From JAXLXE01 sp046328115 (GTDB lineage Bacteria; Chloroflexota; UBA6077; JACCZL01), in contig JAXLXE010000003.1 in assembly GCA_046328115.1 (NCBI GenBank), forward strand, positions 434,001-498,000: a DNA stretch of 64,000 bases, in the 5' to 3' direction. Below are positions 36,239 to 45,335 of the stretch, piece by piece. The notes beneath the pieces are model-generated. The model ran no database searches. It was given only the letters and a program-made list of their open reading frames with translations, and had not been told where the DNA came from. A program made the translations under genes and the position numbers. Positions within the stretch are counted from its first letter, which is position 1, and each line of letters starts with the position of its first letter.

Positions 36239-37121
36239 CACAGACCTGGCTGTTGCACTGCCGCCGCGCGCGCATACTTCCTTTGAGGCGCGCTTCGGCC
36301 GCAGCCGGCGCGCCGTCTGGGGGCTGGCCGTCCTGGCGCTCACGCTGCTGGGAGCCACGCTCGGCTCGTTCGTCTGGCCGGGCGATCCCGAGTCGCTTTC
36401 GCCGCCCAACAAGCTGCTGGCGCCCCTCTCCACCGATCGCGATGGTCTTATCCACTACCTGGGGACGGACAGCCTGGGGCGCGACATCGTGAGCCGAGTC
36501 CTGTTTGGCGCCCGGATCTCGCTGGCGGTCGCCCTTGGGTCGATCGTGCTGTCGGGCATCGTCGGCGTTGTGCTGGGCCTGATCGCCGGCTACTACCCGC
36601 GGCTGGACGGCCTGATCATGCGGTTGGCGGATATCCAGCTTGCCGTCCCCACCATCCTGCTAGCGATAGCGTTGGCTGCCGTGCTCGGTCCCAGTCTCAC
36701 CAACATCATCCTGGTACTGGCGATCACCAACTGGGTGATCTTCGCCCGCACGGTGCGCTCCTCCACGCTCCAGCTTCGAAGCTCACTGTTCGTGGAGGCG
36801 GCCCGCACGGTCGGCGCCGGCGACTCGCGCATCATCGCCGACCACGTGATGAGGAATGCCTGGACGCCCATCATCGTCATCGCCAGCCAGCGGGTGGCCC
36901 AGATGATCCTGCTGGAGGCCAGCCTGAGCTTCCTCGGTGTGGGCGTGCCGGTTGGCGTGCCCACCTGGGGCAGCATGGTGGCGGACGGACGAGCCCAGAT
37001 CCTCACATCTCAGTGGTGGGTAGCCGGCTTCCCGGGGCTCGCCATCACACTCACCGTGCTGGGAGTGAACTTCTTTGGCGACGGGCTGCGCGACGTGTTG
37101 GATCCGAGGCTCCGCGTGTGA
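36231..37121 (+). CDS. Peptide ABC transporter permease, DppC/OppC type
   Basis: 296 residues. The HYLGTDSLGRDIVSRVLFGARISL segment near residue 75 is diagnostic of DppC. Six membrane segments and the EAA loop (SSLFVEAARTVGAGDSRIIADHVMRNAW) are present. It ends in the usual GDGLRDVLDPRLR. It partners the upstream DppB. The ATPases must come from elsewhere in the genome. Confidence 0.92.
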   Translation: MPSTDLAVALPPRAHTSFEARFGRSRRAVWGLAVLALTLLGATLGSFVWPGDPESLSPPNKLLAPLSTDRDGLIHYLGTDSLGRDIVSRVLFGARISLAVALGSIVLSGIVGVVLGLIAGYYPRLDGLIMRLADIQLAVPTILLAIALAAVLGPSLTNIILVLAITNWVIFARTVRSSTLQLRSSLFVEAARTVGAGDSRIIADHVMRNAWTPIIVIASQRVAQMILLEASLSFLGVGVPVGVPTWGSMVADGRAQILTSQWWVAGFPGLAITLTVLGVNFFGDGLRDVLDPRLRV

Positions 37122-37173
37122 CCCGGCCGCGCGAACACCAGGTTCTGCAAGACAAACCCGACGGTAGGAGAAC

Positions 37174-38232
37174 ATGCCAGATAGTGACCGCCCTCTGAGA
37201 ATCGGCGTGGTGGGCGTAGGCCTGCTGGGCGAGCGCCACACCCGCTTCTGGGCCCAGCAAGCCGACATTGAGCTTGTCGGCGTGGCGGACAGCCGCGTCG
37301 ACAGAGCTCGGGAAGTCGCCGGCAAGTGGGGAGCGGCAGTGGCCGCAGCCTCCGTGTCGGACCTGATCGAGCAAGCCCACCCGGACGCCGTCAGCGTGGC
37401 CACGCCGGACTTCTTGCACCGTGAGCCCGTCATCGCCGCGTTGCGCGCGGGCGTCCACGTCCTGTGCGAAAAACCGCTCGCCATGACCACCGATGACGCC
37501 GCCGCCATGATCCAGGCCGCGCGCGCGGCCGGACGGATCCTCATGGTCAACCACAGCATGCGCTGGATCCCCCACTACGCCGCGCTCAAGCGCCAGGTGG
37601 AGTCCGGCGAGCTTGGCCAGGTAGTCTCCGCGCACTCCTTCAAGGCGGACACCCTTCACGTCCCCACCACCATGCTGGCCTGGTCGCGCCAGACCACACC
37701 GGCCTACTTCCTCACCGCGCACGACCTTGACCTGGTCCGCTGGTTCGTGGACGACGAGGTAGAGGAGGTCTTCGCCCAGTCGGCGTCCCAGGTCCTGCGG
37801 GCCCGTGGCATCGATACGCCAGACGTGGTCCAGGCCTCGGTCCGTTTCCGCGGCGGCTGCGTGGCGAGCTTCGAAGCGTCCTGGATCCTGCCCGACACGT
37901 ACCCCTCGCTGACGGACAACTACATGCACGTCTTTGGCAGCAAGAAGGCCGTGTACCTGAACCGCGGTGCGGAAGCGCTGGAAGTCTACGACGAGCAACG
38001 CGTCTCCTATCCCAAGCTCAGCACCGTCTACGAGCACGGTGGCCGAATCTACGGCTCGTTCCGACACGCGCTCGAGCACTTCGCAGACTGCGTCCGCACC
38101 GGAGCCGAGCCGTTGACGTCAGCCCAAAACGTGTACGGCGTCGTCGCCGGCCTGGAGGCGATCCACCGGTCGATCGAGACCAGAAGACCCGAACGCGCAG
38201 CCCCTCTGGCGCAACCTCAGGTGGCATCCTGA
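37174..38232 (+). CDS. Gfo/Idh/MocA family NAD(P)-dependent oxidoreductase
   Basis: 352 residues. The Rossmann motif is GVVGVGLLGERH near residue 11, and the family's EKPLAMTTDDAA Lys-Pro signature is near 97-108. The C-terminal alpha/beta domain has the usual HDLDLVRWF region. Members oxidise or reduce sugars, inositols or related polyols. It starts 52 bases after the permease. Its stop TGA overlaps an ATG (TGATG) that once began the D-aminoacylase gene but now opens only a 19-codon stub (see the 71-bp repeat). Confidence 0.88.
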   Translation: MPDSDRPLRIGVVGVGLLGERHTRFWAQQADIELVGVADSRVDRAREVAGKWGAAVAAASVSDLIEQAHPDAVSVATPDFLHREPVIAALRAGVHVLCEKPLAMTTDDAAAMIQAARAAGRILMVNHSMRWIPHYAALKRQVESGELGQVVSAHSFKADTLHVPTTMLAWSRQTTPAYFLTAHDLDLVRWFVDDEVEEVFAQSASQVLRARGIDTPDVVQASVRFRGGCVASFEASWILPDTYPSLTDNYMHVFGSKKAVYLNRGAEALEVYDEQRVSYPKLSTVYEHGGRIYGSFRHALEHFADCVRTGAEPLTSAQNVYGVVAGLEAIHRSIETRRPERAAPLAQPQVAS

Positions 38233-38290
38233 TGACGTACGACCTCGTCTTCACCAACGCCCGCGTCGTCGACGGCACGGGCAACCCGTG
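38220..38290 (+). repeat. 71-bp direct repeat, copy 1
   Basis: Identical to 39171-39241. It contains the end of the Gfo/Idh gene and the first 19 codons of the D-aminoacylase gene, which here run into TGA at 38289-38291. The two copies bracket the VapBC-like insert. Confidence 0.95.
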
Positions 38291-38325
38291 ATTTCCTAGC
38301 GGCCATGGACCGCGCGCCGGCGCGA

Positions 38326-38742
38326 CTAGTCCGGGAGGAGCAGCAGCGAGTCGACGTGACGGGGTCGAAGCAACCCAAAATGACGACGGTCGAGCGTCGC
38401 CAGCTTGGGCTCACCGAGTCGTTCGACCACGGCGAGAACGGCGGCATCGACAAACCCGACTCTGGCGTCAGCGAACCGTTCGACCAGCTCTCTCGCACGT
38501 CGATAGTCCGCCATCTCCAGCGGTTCGACAGCGAAGCCCCCATCGTCGATATCGCGTAGCAGACTCGCGAAAGCGAGGTGATGAACGCGCCGCGTCAACC
38601 AATAGTCGGCTTCCACGAGCACCGGTGCCGGTATGAGGAGCACTTCGGTCGTGTTTAGCAGCAATCGGCGGCACGCCGCGTGATCCGCGTCGTCGGCGTC
38701 CAGGGCTGCGAGAATGGGCCCCGTGTCTAGGATGAGCGCCAC
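38326..38742 (-). CDS. VapC-like PIN-domain toxin
   Basis: 138 residues, usual for VapC. The acidic active site is complete: Asp6 (LDTGPI), Glu44 (LVEADYW), Asp99 (GFVDAAV) and Asp118 (LATLDRRHF). By family it is a Mg-dependent ribonuclease that cleaves tRNA or rRNA until bound by its antitoxin. Its start overlaps the antitoxin end by 16 bases. The pair lies on the strand opposite to the host operon it interrupts. Confidence 0.9.
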   Translation of the reverse strand: MALILDTGPILAALDADDADHAACRRLLLNTTEVLLIPAPVLVEADYWLTRRVHHLAFASLLRDIDDGGFAVEPLEMADYRRARELVERFADARVGFVDAAVLAVVERLGEPKLATLDRRHFGLLRPRHVDSLLLLPD

Positions 38743-38999
38743 GGCGGTGGCTCTATCGAGTGCTCACCTGCCAGACGGGCCGTGTCCGTGTGGCCAGAAC
38801 GGAACATGCCGATGCTCCGCGGCTTCAGCCGGGCCTCGGGGGCTTGCGCCCCGCCTTTGGAGGTCTCCTCACCATCGCCGACCACCTTGGCCTCCATGGC
38901 CTCGCGAATAACCTCCGCCAGCGAAACCCCGCGGCGCGTCGCTAGCGAGCGCAGTCGTTCGAGCAAGTCTTCAGGAGCGGAAACACTCGTTCGTTTCAC
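38727..38999 (-). CDS. Ribbon-helix-helix antitoxin partner of the PIN toxin
   Basis: 90 residues from a GTG at 38999 (ATG 39023 would add eight). The N-terminus KRTSVSAPEDLLERLRSLATRRGVSLAEVIREAME is a ribbon-helix-helix DNA-binding fold with the beta strand KRTSVS. A polar tail, partly disordered, would wrap the toxin. By family it represses its own promoter, which would lie in 39000-39170. Confidence 0.85.
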   Translation of the reverse strand: MKRTSVSAPEDLLERLRSLATRRGVSLAEVIREAMEAKVVGDGEETSKGGAQAPEARLKPRSIGMFRSGHTDTARLAGEHSIEPPPWRSS

Positions 39000-39170
39000 G
39001 CGCAGATTATGGCACGGGTCCATCAGCGCAGCGGACGCGGCCGTACCCGCACGTGTCAACCGGACAGGCCTCAAGATCGTCCCAACACGTAACGCGTCAC
39101 CAGTTGCCCGTATGATCGCATCGCATCACCCCAAAGCAAGCGCGACGGCAAAAGCGCCTAGTATTCGAAT

Positions 39171-39241
39171 GGTGGCATCCTGATGACGTACGACCTCGTC
39201 TTCACCAACGCCCGCGTCGTCGACGGCACGGGCAACCCGTG
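39171..39241 (+). repeat. 71-bp direct repeat, copy 2
   Basis: Identical to 38220-38290. Here it carries the true start of the D-aminoacylase gene. Bases just outside the repeats differ (A/T left, A/G right), so the match ends sharply. Confidence 0.95.
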
Positions 39242-40772
39242 GTACCGCGCGGATGTGGCGGTGGCCGATGGGCGGATCGCCGCCATCGCGCACCGTCTGG
39301 ACGGAGAAGCCCGTCGGACCATCGACTGCCACGACACGGTCCTCGCGCCGGGGTTCATGGACATGCACCCGCACTCCGACGTGATGCTCCTCGCCGAGCC
39401 GCGGCACGAGCCCAAGGTCTTTCAGGGCGTGACCTTTGAGCTGCTCGGGCAGGACGGCCTGTCCTACGCGCCGGCAACACCTCAGATCCGCGAGCAGGCC
39501 CGCCGCCATCTGGCCGGACTCAACGGCGACGACTCGCGAGCCGGCTGGGATTGGACCTCCGTTGCCTCATACCTGGCCCGGTTCGATCGCCGCGTGGCCG
39601 TGAACGTCGGCCACCTCGTGCCGCACAACCTCGTCCGGATCGGCGCGCTCGGCTGGGAAGCCCGAACGGCCACCGCGGCGGAGCTCGACCGAATGCGCGC
39701 CATCGTCGCGGAGGGCATGCAGGACGGCGCGTTCGGCGTCTCCACCGGCCTCACCTACCCGCCCAACGTCTGGTCGGACACCGCTGAGATGGTCGCCATG
39801 TGCGAGGTCGCGGCGCGCTACGGCGGGATCTACGTGACGCACATGCGCGGCCACGGCGACGCCCTGCTGGACCCCATCCGCGAGAGCATCGAGATCTGCC
39901 GCCGCGCCGGGCTGCCGCTCCACATCTCCCACCTGAAAGGCGCTCGACTGAACAGTCCGTCAAACGTCCGCGGCGTCATCGACCTGCTGGAGGGCGCCCG
40001 CGCCGAGGGTCTGGACGTGACGTTCGATAGCTACCAGTACGACGCCGGCAGCAGCATGCTCCACTCTTCACTGCCCTACTGGATGCATGAGGGCGGCCCC
40101 GACGCGGAGATCGAGCGCCTCCAGTCAGCCGAGATGAGGGGCCGCGTCCGGGCCGAGTGGGCAGCTCGCCCGCCGAAGTGGGCCAGCCTCACCGTCGGCT
40201 CCGTGCGCACCGACGGAAATCGCTGGATGGAAGGACGGACGATCGATCGACTTATCGCCGATTCCGGCAAGGACCAGGTTGACTTCGTCTGCGACCTGCT
40301 CCTGGAGGAGGACCTGGCCGTATCCCACGTGAGCGCCGCCGGCAACGGGGAGGCGGACCTGGTGACACTGCTCCAGCATCCCTACCAGATGATCGGCAGC
40401 GACGGCCTGCTGCTGGGGAGCGCCGTCCATCCGCGCACCTACGGGACCTTTGCCAGGGTGCTACATCGCTACGTCCGCGAGCAACGCGCCATCTCACTCG
40501 AGCAGGCAATCCGCAAGTTCGCGGGTTTCCCGGCCCAGCGCCTCCGCATCCACAACCGTGGGCTGATCAAGCCCGGCATGTGGGCGGATCTGGTCTGCTT
40601 CAACCCGGATACCGTTACGGAGCACGCGACGTTCGAGCGACCGTGTCAGACGGCCAGCGGCTTCAGCCACGTCGCGGTCAACGGCGCGCTGGTCATCAGC
40701 GGCGGTCAGCACACCGGCGCCACGCCCGGGCGCGCCGTGAGACTGGGCGCAGATGGGGCTCGCTCGGAATAG
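39183..40772 (+). CDS. N-acyl-D-amino-acid deacylase (D-aminoacylase family amidohydrolase)
   Basis: 529 residues. The amidohydrolase metal site starts with MDMHPHSD (His62, His64). Further ligands fit VTHMRG, LHISHLK and the Asp of MIGSDG. The end has HNRGLIKPGMWADLVCFNPDTV, typical of D-aminoacylases. These remove the acyl group from N-acyl-D-amino acids or related compounds. Its original translational coupling to the Gfo/Idh gene is gone: the VapBC insert and repeat now lie between them, so it needs its own promoter or read-through. Confidence 0.9.
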   Translation: MTYDLVFTNARVVDGTGNPWYRADVAVADGRIAAIAHRLDGEARRTIDCHDTVLAPGFMDMHPHSDVMLLAEPRHEPKVFQGVTFELLGQDGLSYAPATPQIREQARRHLAGLNGDDSRAGWDWTSVASYLARFDRRVAVNVGHLVPHNLVRIGALGWEARTATAAELDRMRAIVAEGMQDGAFGVSTGLTYPPNVWSDTAEMVAMCEVAARYGGIYVTHMRGHGDALLDPIRESIEICRRAGLPLHISHLKGARLNSPSNVRGVIDLLEGARAEGLDVTFDSYQYDAGSSMLHSSLPYWMHEGGPDAEIERLQSAEMRGRVRAEWAARPPKWASLTVGSVRTDGNRWMEGRTIDRLIADSGKDQVDFVCDLLLEEDLAVSHVSAAGNGEADLVTLLQHPYQMIGSDGLLLGSAVHPRTYGTFARVLHRYVREQRAISLEQAIRKFAGFPAQRLRIHNRGLIKPGMWADLVCFNPDTVTEHATFERPCQTASGFSHVAVNGALVISGGQHTGATPGRAVRLGADGARSE

Positions 40773-40784
40773 GCGCGAAGCCTG

Positions 40785-41555
40785 TTACTGCGCGGTCCAG
40801 CCGCCGTCCACCGGCATCGCGACGCCGGTGACGTAGGAAGCCGCGTCAGAAAACAGCCACGCCACGACGGCCGCGATCTCCTCCGCCGACCCGAACCGCC
40901 CCATTGGGTCTAACTCCCGCCAGCGGGCTTCGCGACCCGGAACCGCCGCGAGCCCCCTGGCCAGCAGGGGCGTTTCAACTGGACCGGGGCACACCGCGTT
41001 CACCCGAATCCCCTGCTGGGCGTACTCGAGCGCGGCGTTTCGGGTCAGCCCGATCACGCCGTGCTTGGCAGCCGTGTAGGCGGCGCCAAAGCCGCCGGTG
41101 AGTCCGGCAATGGAGGCCGTATTGACGATGGCACCACCACCCTGCTGCCGCATCTGCGCGAGCTCGTGCTTCAGGCACAGAAAGACACCGGTCAGGTTGA
41201 TCGCCACGATCTGAGCCCAGGCAGCCTCCGGATACTCGTGGGTCGCGTAAGGACCTCCCCCGCTCACACCCCCGATTCCGGCGTTGTTGAAGGCGCAGTC
41301 GAGCCGGCCAAACGCCGCTACCGAGGCCTCGACCATCCGCTTCACCTCCGCCTCGTCCACAACGTTGGCGCGAACGAAGATCGCATCTCCACCGGCCTTC
41401 TCGATGGCGTCCACCGTCTCCCGTCCGCCGTCCTCAGACACGTCCGCCACGACGACCCGCGCACCCTGACGCGCCAGCTCGAGCGACGTTGCTCGGCCGA
41501 TTCCGGAGCCTGCGCCGGTCACCAGACCCACCCTGCCATCGAGAAGCCCTGCCAT
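40785..41555 (-). CDS. Short-chain dehydrogenase/reductase (SDR)
   Basis: 256 residues from ATG 41555. TGAGSGIG at 13-20 binds the cofactor, NNAG is at 90-93, and the catalytic Ser148, Tyr160 and Lys164 are present (YTAAK). ADVS after the second strand (Asp38) suggests NAD preference. The DGGWTAQ end is typical. It lies on the strand opposite to its neighbours, its 3' end facing the D-aminoacylase end. The substrate is unknown. Confidence 0.9.
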   Translation of the reverse strand: MAGLLDGRVGLVTGAGSGIGRATSLELARQGARVVVADVSEDGGRETVDAIEKAGGDAIFVRANVVDEAEVKRMVEASVAAFGRLDCAFNNAGIGGVSGGGPYATHEYPEAAWAQIVAINLTGVFLCLKHELAQMRQQGGGAIVNTASIAGLTGGFGAAYTAAKHGVIGLTRNAALEYAQQGIRVNAVCPGPVETPLLARGLAAVPGREARWRELDPMGRFGSAEEIAAVVAWLFSDAASYVTGVAMPVDGGWTAQ

Positions 41556-41738
41556 CGTCCCTCCAGTTGCCGCGCCGGTGCATTGTCGCACGGCTTGCCG
41601 TTCGGTCGTCGCCCAGGTGTCCGCCGAACCCTCGACGATCGCCCGTGATGCACGGCTCTCAGCGTGAGCAGGCGACGTATTTGTCGTACGATGCACTACT
41701 CAAGGCGCGTCTCACAGCGCAACTGAGGTGCTGCAACG

Positions 41739-43397
41739 ATGGAGAACCTGTCCCGCCGGACCTTTATCACGTCAACCGTGGGTCTGATGACTAGCGTGGG
41801 GCTTCTTGCCTGCTCGCCATCACCCGCCCCGCCCGCAACTACTAAGGATGCCGCGCCCGCCCCCAAACCGGCCGATGCCGCCGCGCAGAAGCCGGCCGCC
41901 GCTGTCCCGCCGGCAGCCCCCGCTGCTAAAGCGGACACTTCGAAACCAGCGGCCGGGGCCCCAAAGAAGGGCGGCAAGGTCACGTTTGGCCGCCCGGCGG
42001 ATGTCCTGCACTTCGATACGTCGCAGCTTTCGGGCACGCAGGACCCGATCTTCTTCCAGGTCTTCAGCACGCTCATCCGGCTCGACGACAAGGTGCAGCC
42101 CCAGCCGGACCTGGCCGAGAGCTGGGAGATGTCCGCCGATCAGAAGAAACTGACGCTCAAGCTGCGCAAGGGCGTCACGTTCCACAGCGGGAAAGAGCTG
42201 ACCGCGGATGACGTGGTCGCCACCATCCTCCGCTACCAGGATGAGAAGACCGCTGCCAACATCCGTCCCCAGGTGCTCCGGTTCAAGGACCCCAAAGCCA
42301 TTGACAAGAATACGGTGGAGATCAACTTCGATGCTCCAATGGCAACCGTGTTCGACGCCCTGGACCTCATGTTCATCTGGGACAAGGACAACTTCAACGA
42401 CATCAAGCAAAAGCCGAACGGAACCGGGCCCTTCAAGCTCGCGCAGTGGCAGCCCGGCGAGTCAGTCCGCCTGGTCAGGCACGATGGGTACCACAAGCAG
42501 GGCCTTCCCTATCTGGATGAGCTGACCATCAAGACCTACCCCGATTTCGAGGGCCTCATGGTGGCTCTCGAGACGGGCGCGGTGGACATGGCTGGCCCGC
42601 TACGACCCCGCGACCGCAAGCGGATGGAGAGCCGCAAAGAGGTGCAGGTGGTCCCCGGCGTCCGCGGTACGTCTGTGTTCGACGTAAACCTCAACGTCAC
42701 CCGGCCGCCTTTCACCGACAAGCGAGTGCGCCAGGCCATTAGCTACGCCATCGATCGTCAGCGGTTCGTCGATACCTACTTGTCCGGCGACAGCGAGCCC
42801 TGGAGCCTGCCGTGGCCGCCCCACTCGCCCGCGTTCGACAAAGAGCTCAACGGGACCTACGCAAAGCAGGACCTGGATAAGGCCAAGAAGCTCATGGCGG
42901 AGGCGGGTCTGGCCAGCGGCTTCGAGACAACGATTCTGGCCACCAAGGGTCGGCCTGGGTACATGGAGCTCGCGGAGCTCGTGCAGGGAGATCTGGAGAA
43001 GATCGGGATCAAGACCAAGATCGAGGTCCTCGAAGAGGCGGCCTGGCGGCCCAAGCACATCGGCGGTGATCTGAACATCGCCACCCACTCATTCGGTCGA
43101 GCGACCAAACACCCAGCCTCGATGTTGGAGCAGGCAGTCGTATGGCGACCGGACAAGAACTCGGCGAGCTACCAGTCCGAGGCATTCACGAAGCTGTCAA
43201 AGGATGCCAGCACCACGTTCGACGCCGCGAAGTCGAAGCAGATTTACGCCGACATCAACAAACTGATTCTGGATGAGTGCTTCACTCTGGTGATCGCGCC
43301 AGACGGGCGCTCGGCGGGACTGCGGCAGCATGTGAAGGGCTACGCGTCAAACCTGGAGGACTGGCCGCTGCTGGAGGGGCTGTGGGTGGACAAGTGA
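41739..43397 (+). CDS. Peptide ABC transporter substrate-binding lipoprotein (SBP_bac_5)
   Basis: 552 residues. A Tat-like SRRTFI motif, a hydrophobic segment and a lipobox GLLAC (Cys near residue 27) are followed by an Ala/Pro/Lys linker of about 50 residues. Family marks: LAESWEMSADQKKLTLKLRKGVTFHSG, NGTGPFKLAQWQPG and RQAISYAIDRQRF. The two permeases follow. It is a different protein from the binding protein at 33542, so the organism takes up at least two ligand classes here. Confidence 0.9.
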   Translation: MENLSRRTFITSTVGLMTSVGLLACSPSPAPPATTKDAAPAPKPADAAAQKPAAAVPPAAPAAKADTSKPAAGAPKKGGKVTFGRPADVLHFDTSQLSGTQDPIFFQVFSTLIRLDDKVQPQPDLAESWEMSADQKKLTLKLRKGVTFHSGKELTADDVVATILRYQDEKTAANIRPQVLRFKDPKAIDKNTVEINFDAPMATVFDALDLMFIWDKDNFNDIKQKPNGTGPFKLAQWQPGESVRLVRHDGYHKQGLPYLDELTIKTYPDFEGLMVALETGAVDMAGPLRPRDRKRMESRKEVQVVPGVRGTSVFDVNLNVTRPPFTDKRVRQAISYAIDRQRFVDTYLSGDSEPWSLPWPPHSPAFDKELNGTYAKQDLDKAKKLMAEAGLASGFETTILATKGRPGYMELAELVQGDLEKIGIKTKIEVLEEAAWRPKHIGGDLNIATHSFGRATKHPASMLEQAVVWRPDKNSASYQSEAFTKLSKDASTTFDAAKSKQIYADINKLILDECFTLVIAPDGRSAGLRQHVKGYASNLEDWPLLEGLWVDK

Positions 43398-43440
43398 TCC
43401 TCCTGGTCCGGAGGGCCCGGCCCCGCCGGAGGGCCTGGAG

Positions 43441-44397
43441 ATGAGCGCCTACGTCATCCGTCGCGTGCTCCAGACCATTCCCGTCCTGGTGGCCACGTCG
43501 ATCGCCGTGTTCCTGCTGCTCCACGCGGTGCCCGGCGATCCAGCCGTGATGCTAGCCGGCTCCGACGCGACCCCCGACGTCGTAGCCGCCGTCCGGCGGG
43601 ACCTGGGGCTCGACCAGCCGCTGCCAGTCCAATACGGCATCTGGGTGAGCCACGCCATCCGCGGCGATCTCGGGAAGTCGTACATCTCGAAGCTCCCCGT
43701 CTGGGACCTCGTGCTCCAACGGCTGCCGGCCACCCTCGAGCTCGCCGTAGCGGGCCTGGCCGTGTCGATCGCCATCGCGCTGCCGCTGGGCATCATCGCC
43801 GCGGTGAAGCAGCGGACGCGGGTTGACGTGATCATCTCAGCGTTCACCGCGGTAGGTCTTGGCGTGCCCAACTTCTGGATCGGCATCCTCCTGATCCTGC
43901 TCTTTGCGCTCGTTCTGGGCTGGCTCCCGCCCGGCGAACGCGTGGAGTTCTCCCGCGACCCGCTGCTCGCCCTGAAGCACCTGCTCTTGCCCGCCCTGAC
44001 GCTGGGCGTACCGCAGTCAGCGATCTTCGCCCGCTTCCTAAAGGCCTCGATTGTCGATGCGATGCACGAGGACTACGTCCGCACCGCTCGCGCCAAGGGG
44101 CTCAGTGAGCGGATCCTGATGTTCCGCCACGTGCTGCGCAATGCCCTGATTCCGATCGTCACGGTGATCGGTATCCACTTCGGCCGCCTGCTGGGCGGCG
44201 CCGTGATCATCGAATCCGTGTTCGCGTGGCCCGGCGTCGGGCGGCTGCTACTGAAAGGTATCGGTGACCGTGACTACACCGTAGTGCAGGGTGGATTGCT
44301 CTTGTTGGTAGGGACCTTCGTGCTCATCAATCTTCTGGTAGACCTCTCATATGGCGCACTGGATCCGCGGATTCGCCTGGCGCGAGGAAGGCGGTAG
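43441..44397 (+). CDS. Peptide ABC transporter permease, DppB/OppB type
   Basis: 318 residues. GDPAVMLAG and LGLDQPLPVQY mark the N-terminal part; six membrane segments; EAA loop MHEDYVRTARAKGLSERILMFRHVLRNALIPIV. It ends two bases before the DppC-type gene. GGAGG stands about 8 bases before its ATG. Confidence 0.92.
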   Translation: MSAYVIRRVLQTIPVLVATSIAVFLLLHAVPGDPAVMLAGSDATPDVVAAVRRDLGLDQPLPVQYGIWVSHAIRGDLGKSYISKLPVWDLVLQRLPATLELAVAGLAVSIAIALPLGIIAAVKQRTRVDVIISAFTAVGLGVPNFWIGILLILLFALVLGWLPPGERVEFSRDPLLALKHLLLPALTLGVPQSAIFARFLKASIVDAMHEDYVRTARAKGLSERILMFRHVLRNALIPIVTVIGIHFGRLLGGAVIIESVFAWPGVGRLLLKGIGDRDYTVVQGGLLLLVGTFVLINLLVDLSYGALDPRIRLARGRR

Positions 44398-44399
44398 CC

Positions 44400-45326
44400 A
44401 TGGCAGATAGCCTCGCACGGAGCGGCGACGCGGCAACGGCGGCCGGCCGTGCCGTGGCGCCACGCGTGCCCGCCGTTGAGAACCAGTGGTTGAGCCTCGC
44501 GCACCGCATCTGGCGCAACCCGCTGGGCAAGATCGGCTTCACCTCGCTGGTCGTGCTGATCGTCGTGGCCGCGATCGCGCCAGTCGCCGCGCCATACAGC
44601 CCGTATGCTCAGCACTCCCGCCAGGAGCTGCTGGGCCCGAACCCCGCGTTCTGGTTCGGCACTGATGAGCTCGGCCGTGACATCCTCTCCCGCCTCATGT
44701 GGGGCACCCGCATCTCCTTGCTCGTGGGCATCGTCAGCGTGGCCGTGGGCATCAGCGTGGGCGTGACCTCCGGCATGGTGGCTGGCTACGCCGGCGGTCT
44801 GTTGGAGACCATCATCATGCGGGTGTGGGACTCGCTGCTGGCTTTCCCGGCGATCCTGCTGGGCATCGCCGTCGCCGCCATGCTCGGGCCTGGAGTGGTG
44901 AACGCGGCAATCGCGGTGGGCATCGTCAACATCCCCCAGTTCTCCCGCATCAGCCGCGCCAGCATGCTCAGTGAAAAGGAGCGCGACTACGTCCTGGCCG
45001 CCCGGACCGTGGGCCAGACGGATGCAAAAATCGTGTTCCGCCATGTGCTGCCGAATATCACCACGCCACTGATCATCCAGGCCACCCTGGCCATGGCGTA
45101 CGCCGTGCTCCTGGAAGCTGGCCTGAGCTTCCTGGGCATCGGCGCGCAGCCCCCGGAGCCTTCGTGGGGCTCCATGCTGAACGCCAGCCGCGGCTACCTC
45201 CGTGACAACGCCTGGTACGGCATCTTCCCGGGTATCGCGCTTTCGTCGCTGCTGCTGGGACTGAACTTCATGGCCGACGCGGTACGCGACGCTCTCGATC
45301 CTCGACAGAAGCACCTCTTCAGGTAA
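44400..45326 (+). CDS. Peptide ABC transporter permease, DppC/OppC type
   Basis: 308 residues. WFGTDELGRDILSRLMWGTRISLLVG is the DppC signature. Six membrane segments; EAA loop SEKERDYVLAARTVGQTDAKIVFRHVLPNI; end LNFMADAVRDALDPRQ. It completes the second importer core. Again no ATPase gene follows; an S33 hydrolase gene does, 9 bases later. Confidence 0.92.
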   Translation: MADSLARSGDAATAAGRAVAPRVPAVENQWLSLAHRIWRNPLGKIGFTSLVVLIVVAAIAPVAAPYSPYAQHSRQELLGPNPAFWFGTDELGRDILSRLMWGTRISLLVGIVSVAVGISVGVTSGMVAGYAGGLLETIIMRVWDSLLAFPAILLGIAVAAMLGPGVVNAAIAVGIVNIPQFSRISRASMLSEKERDYVLAARTVGQTDAKIVFRHVLPNITTPLIIQATLAMAYAVLLEAGLSFLGIGAQPPEPSWGSMLNASRGYLRDNAWYGIFPGIALSSLLLGLNFMADAVRDALDPRQKHLFR

Positions 45327-45335
45327 CCTCACCCC

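Noticed and set aside
37051..38079. 342-codon minus-strand open frame
   Set aside because: It mirrors the Gfo/Idh gene, which has clear motifs; the antisense product has none.
38232..38291. Functional 19-residue peptide gene
   Set aside because: It is the duplicated first part of the D-aminoacylase gene, cut off by the insert. It may be translated through coupling, but there is no evidence of function.
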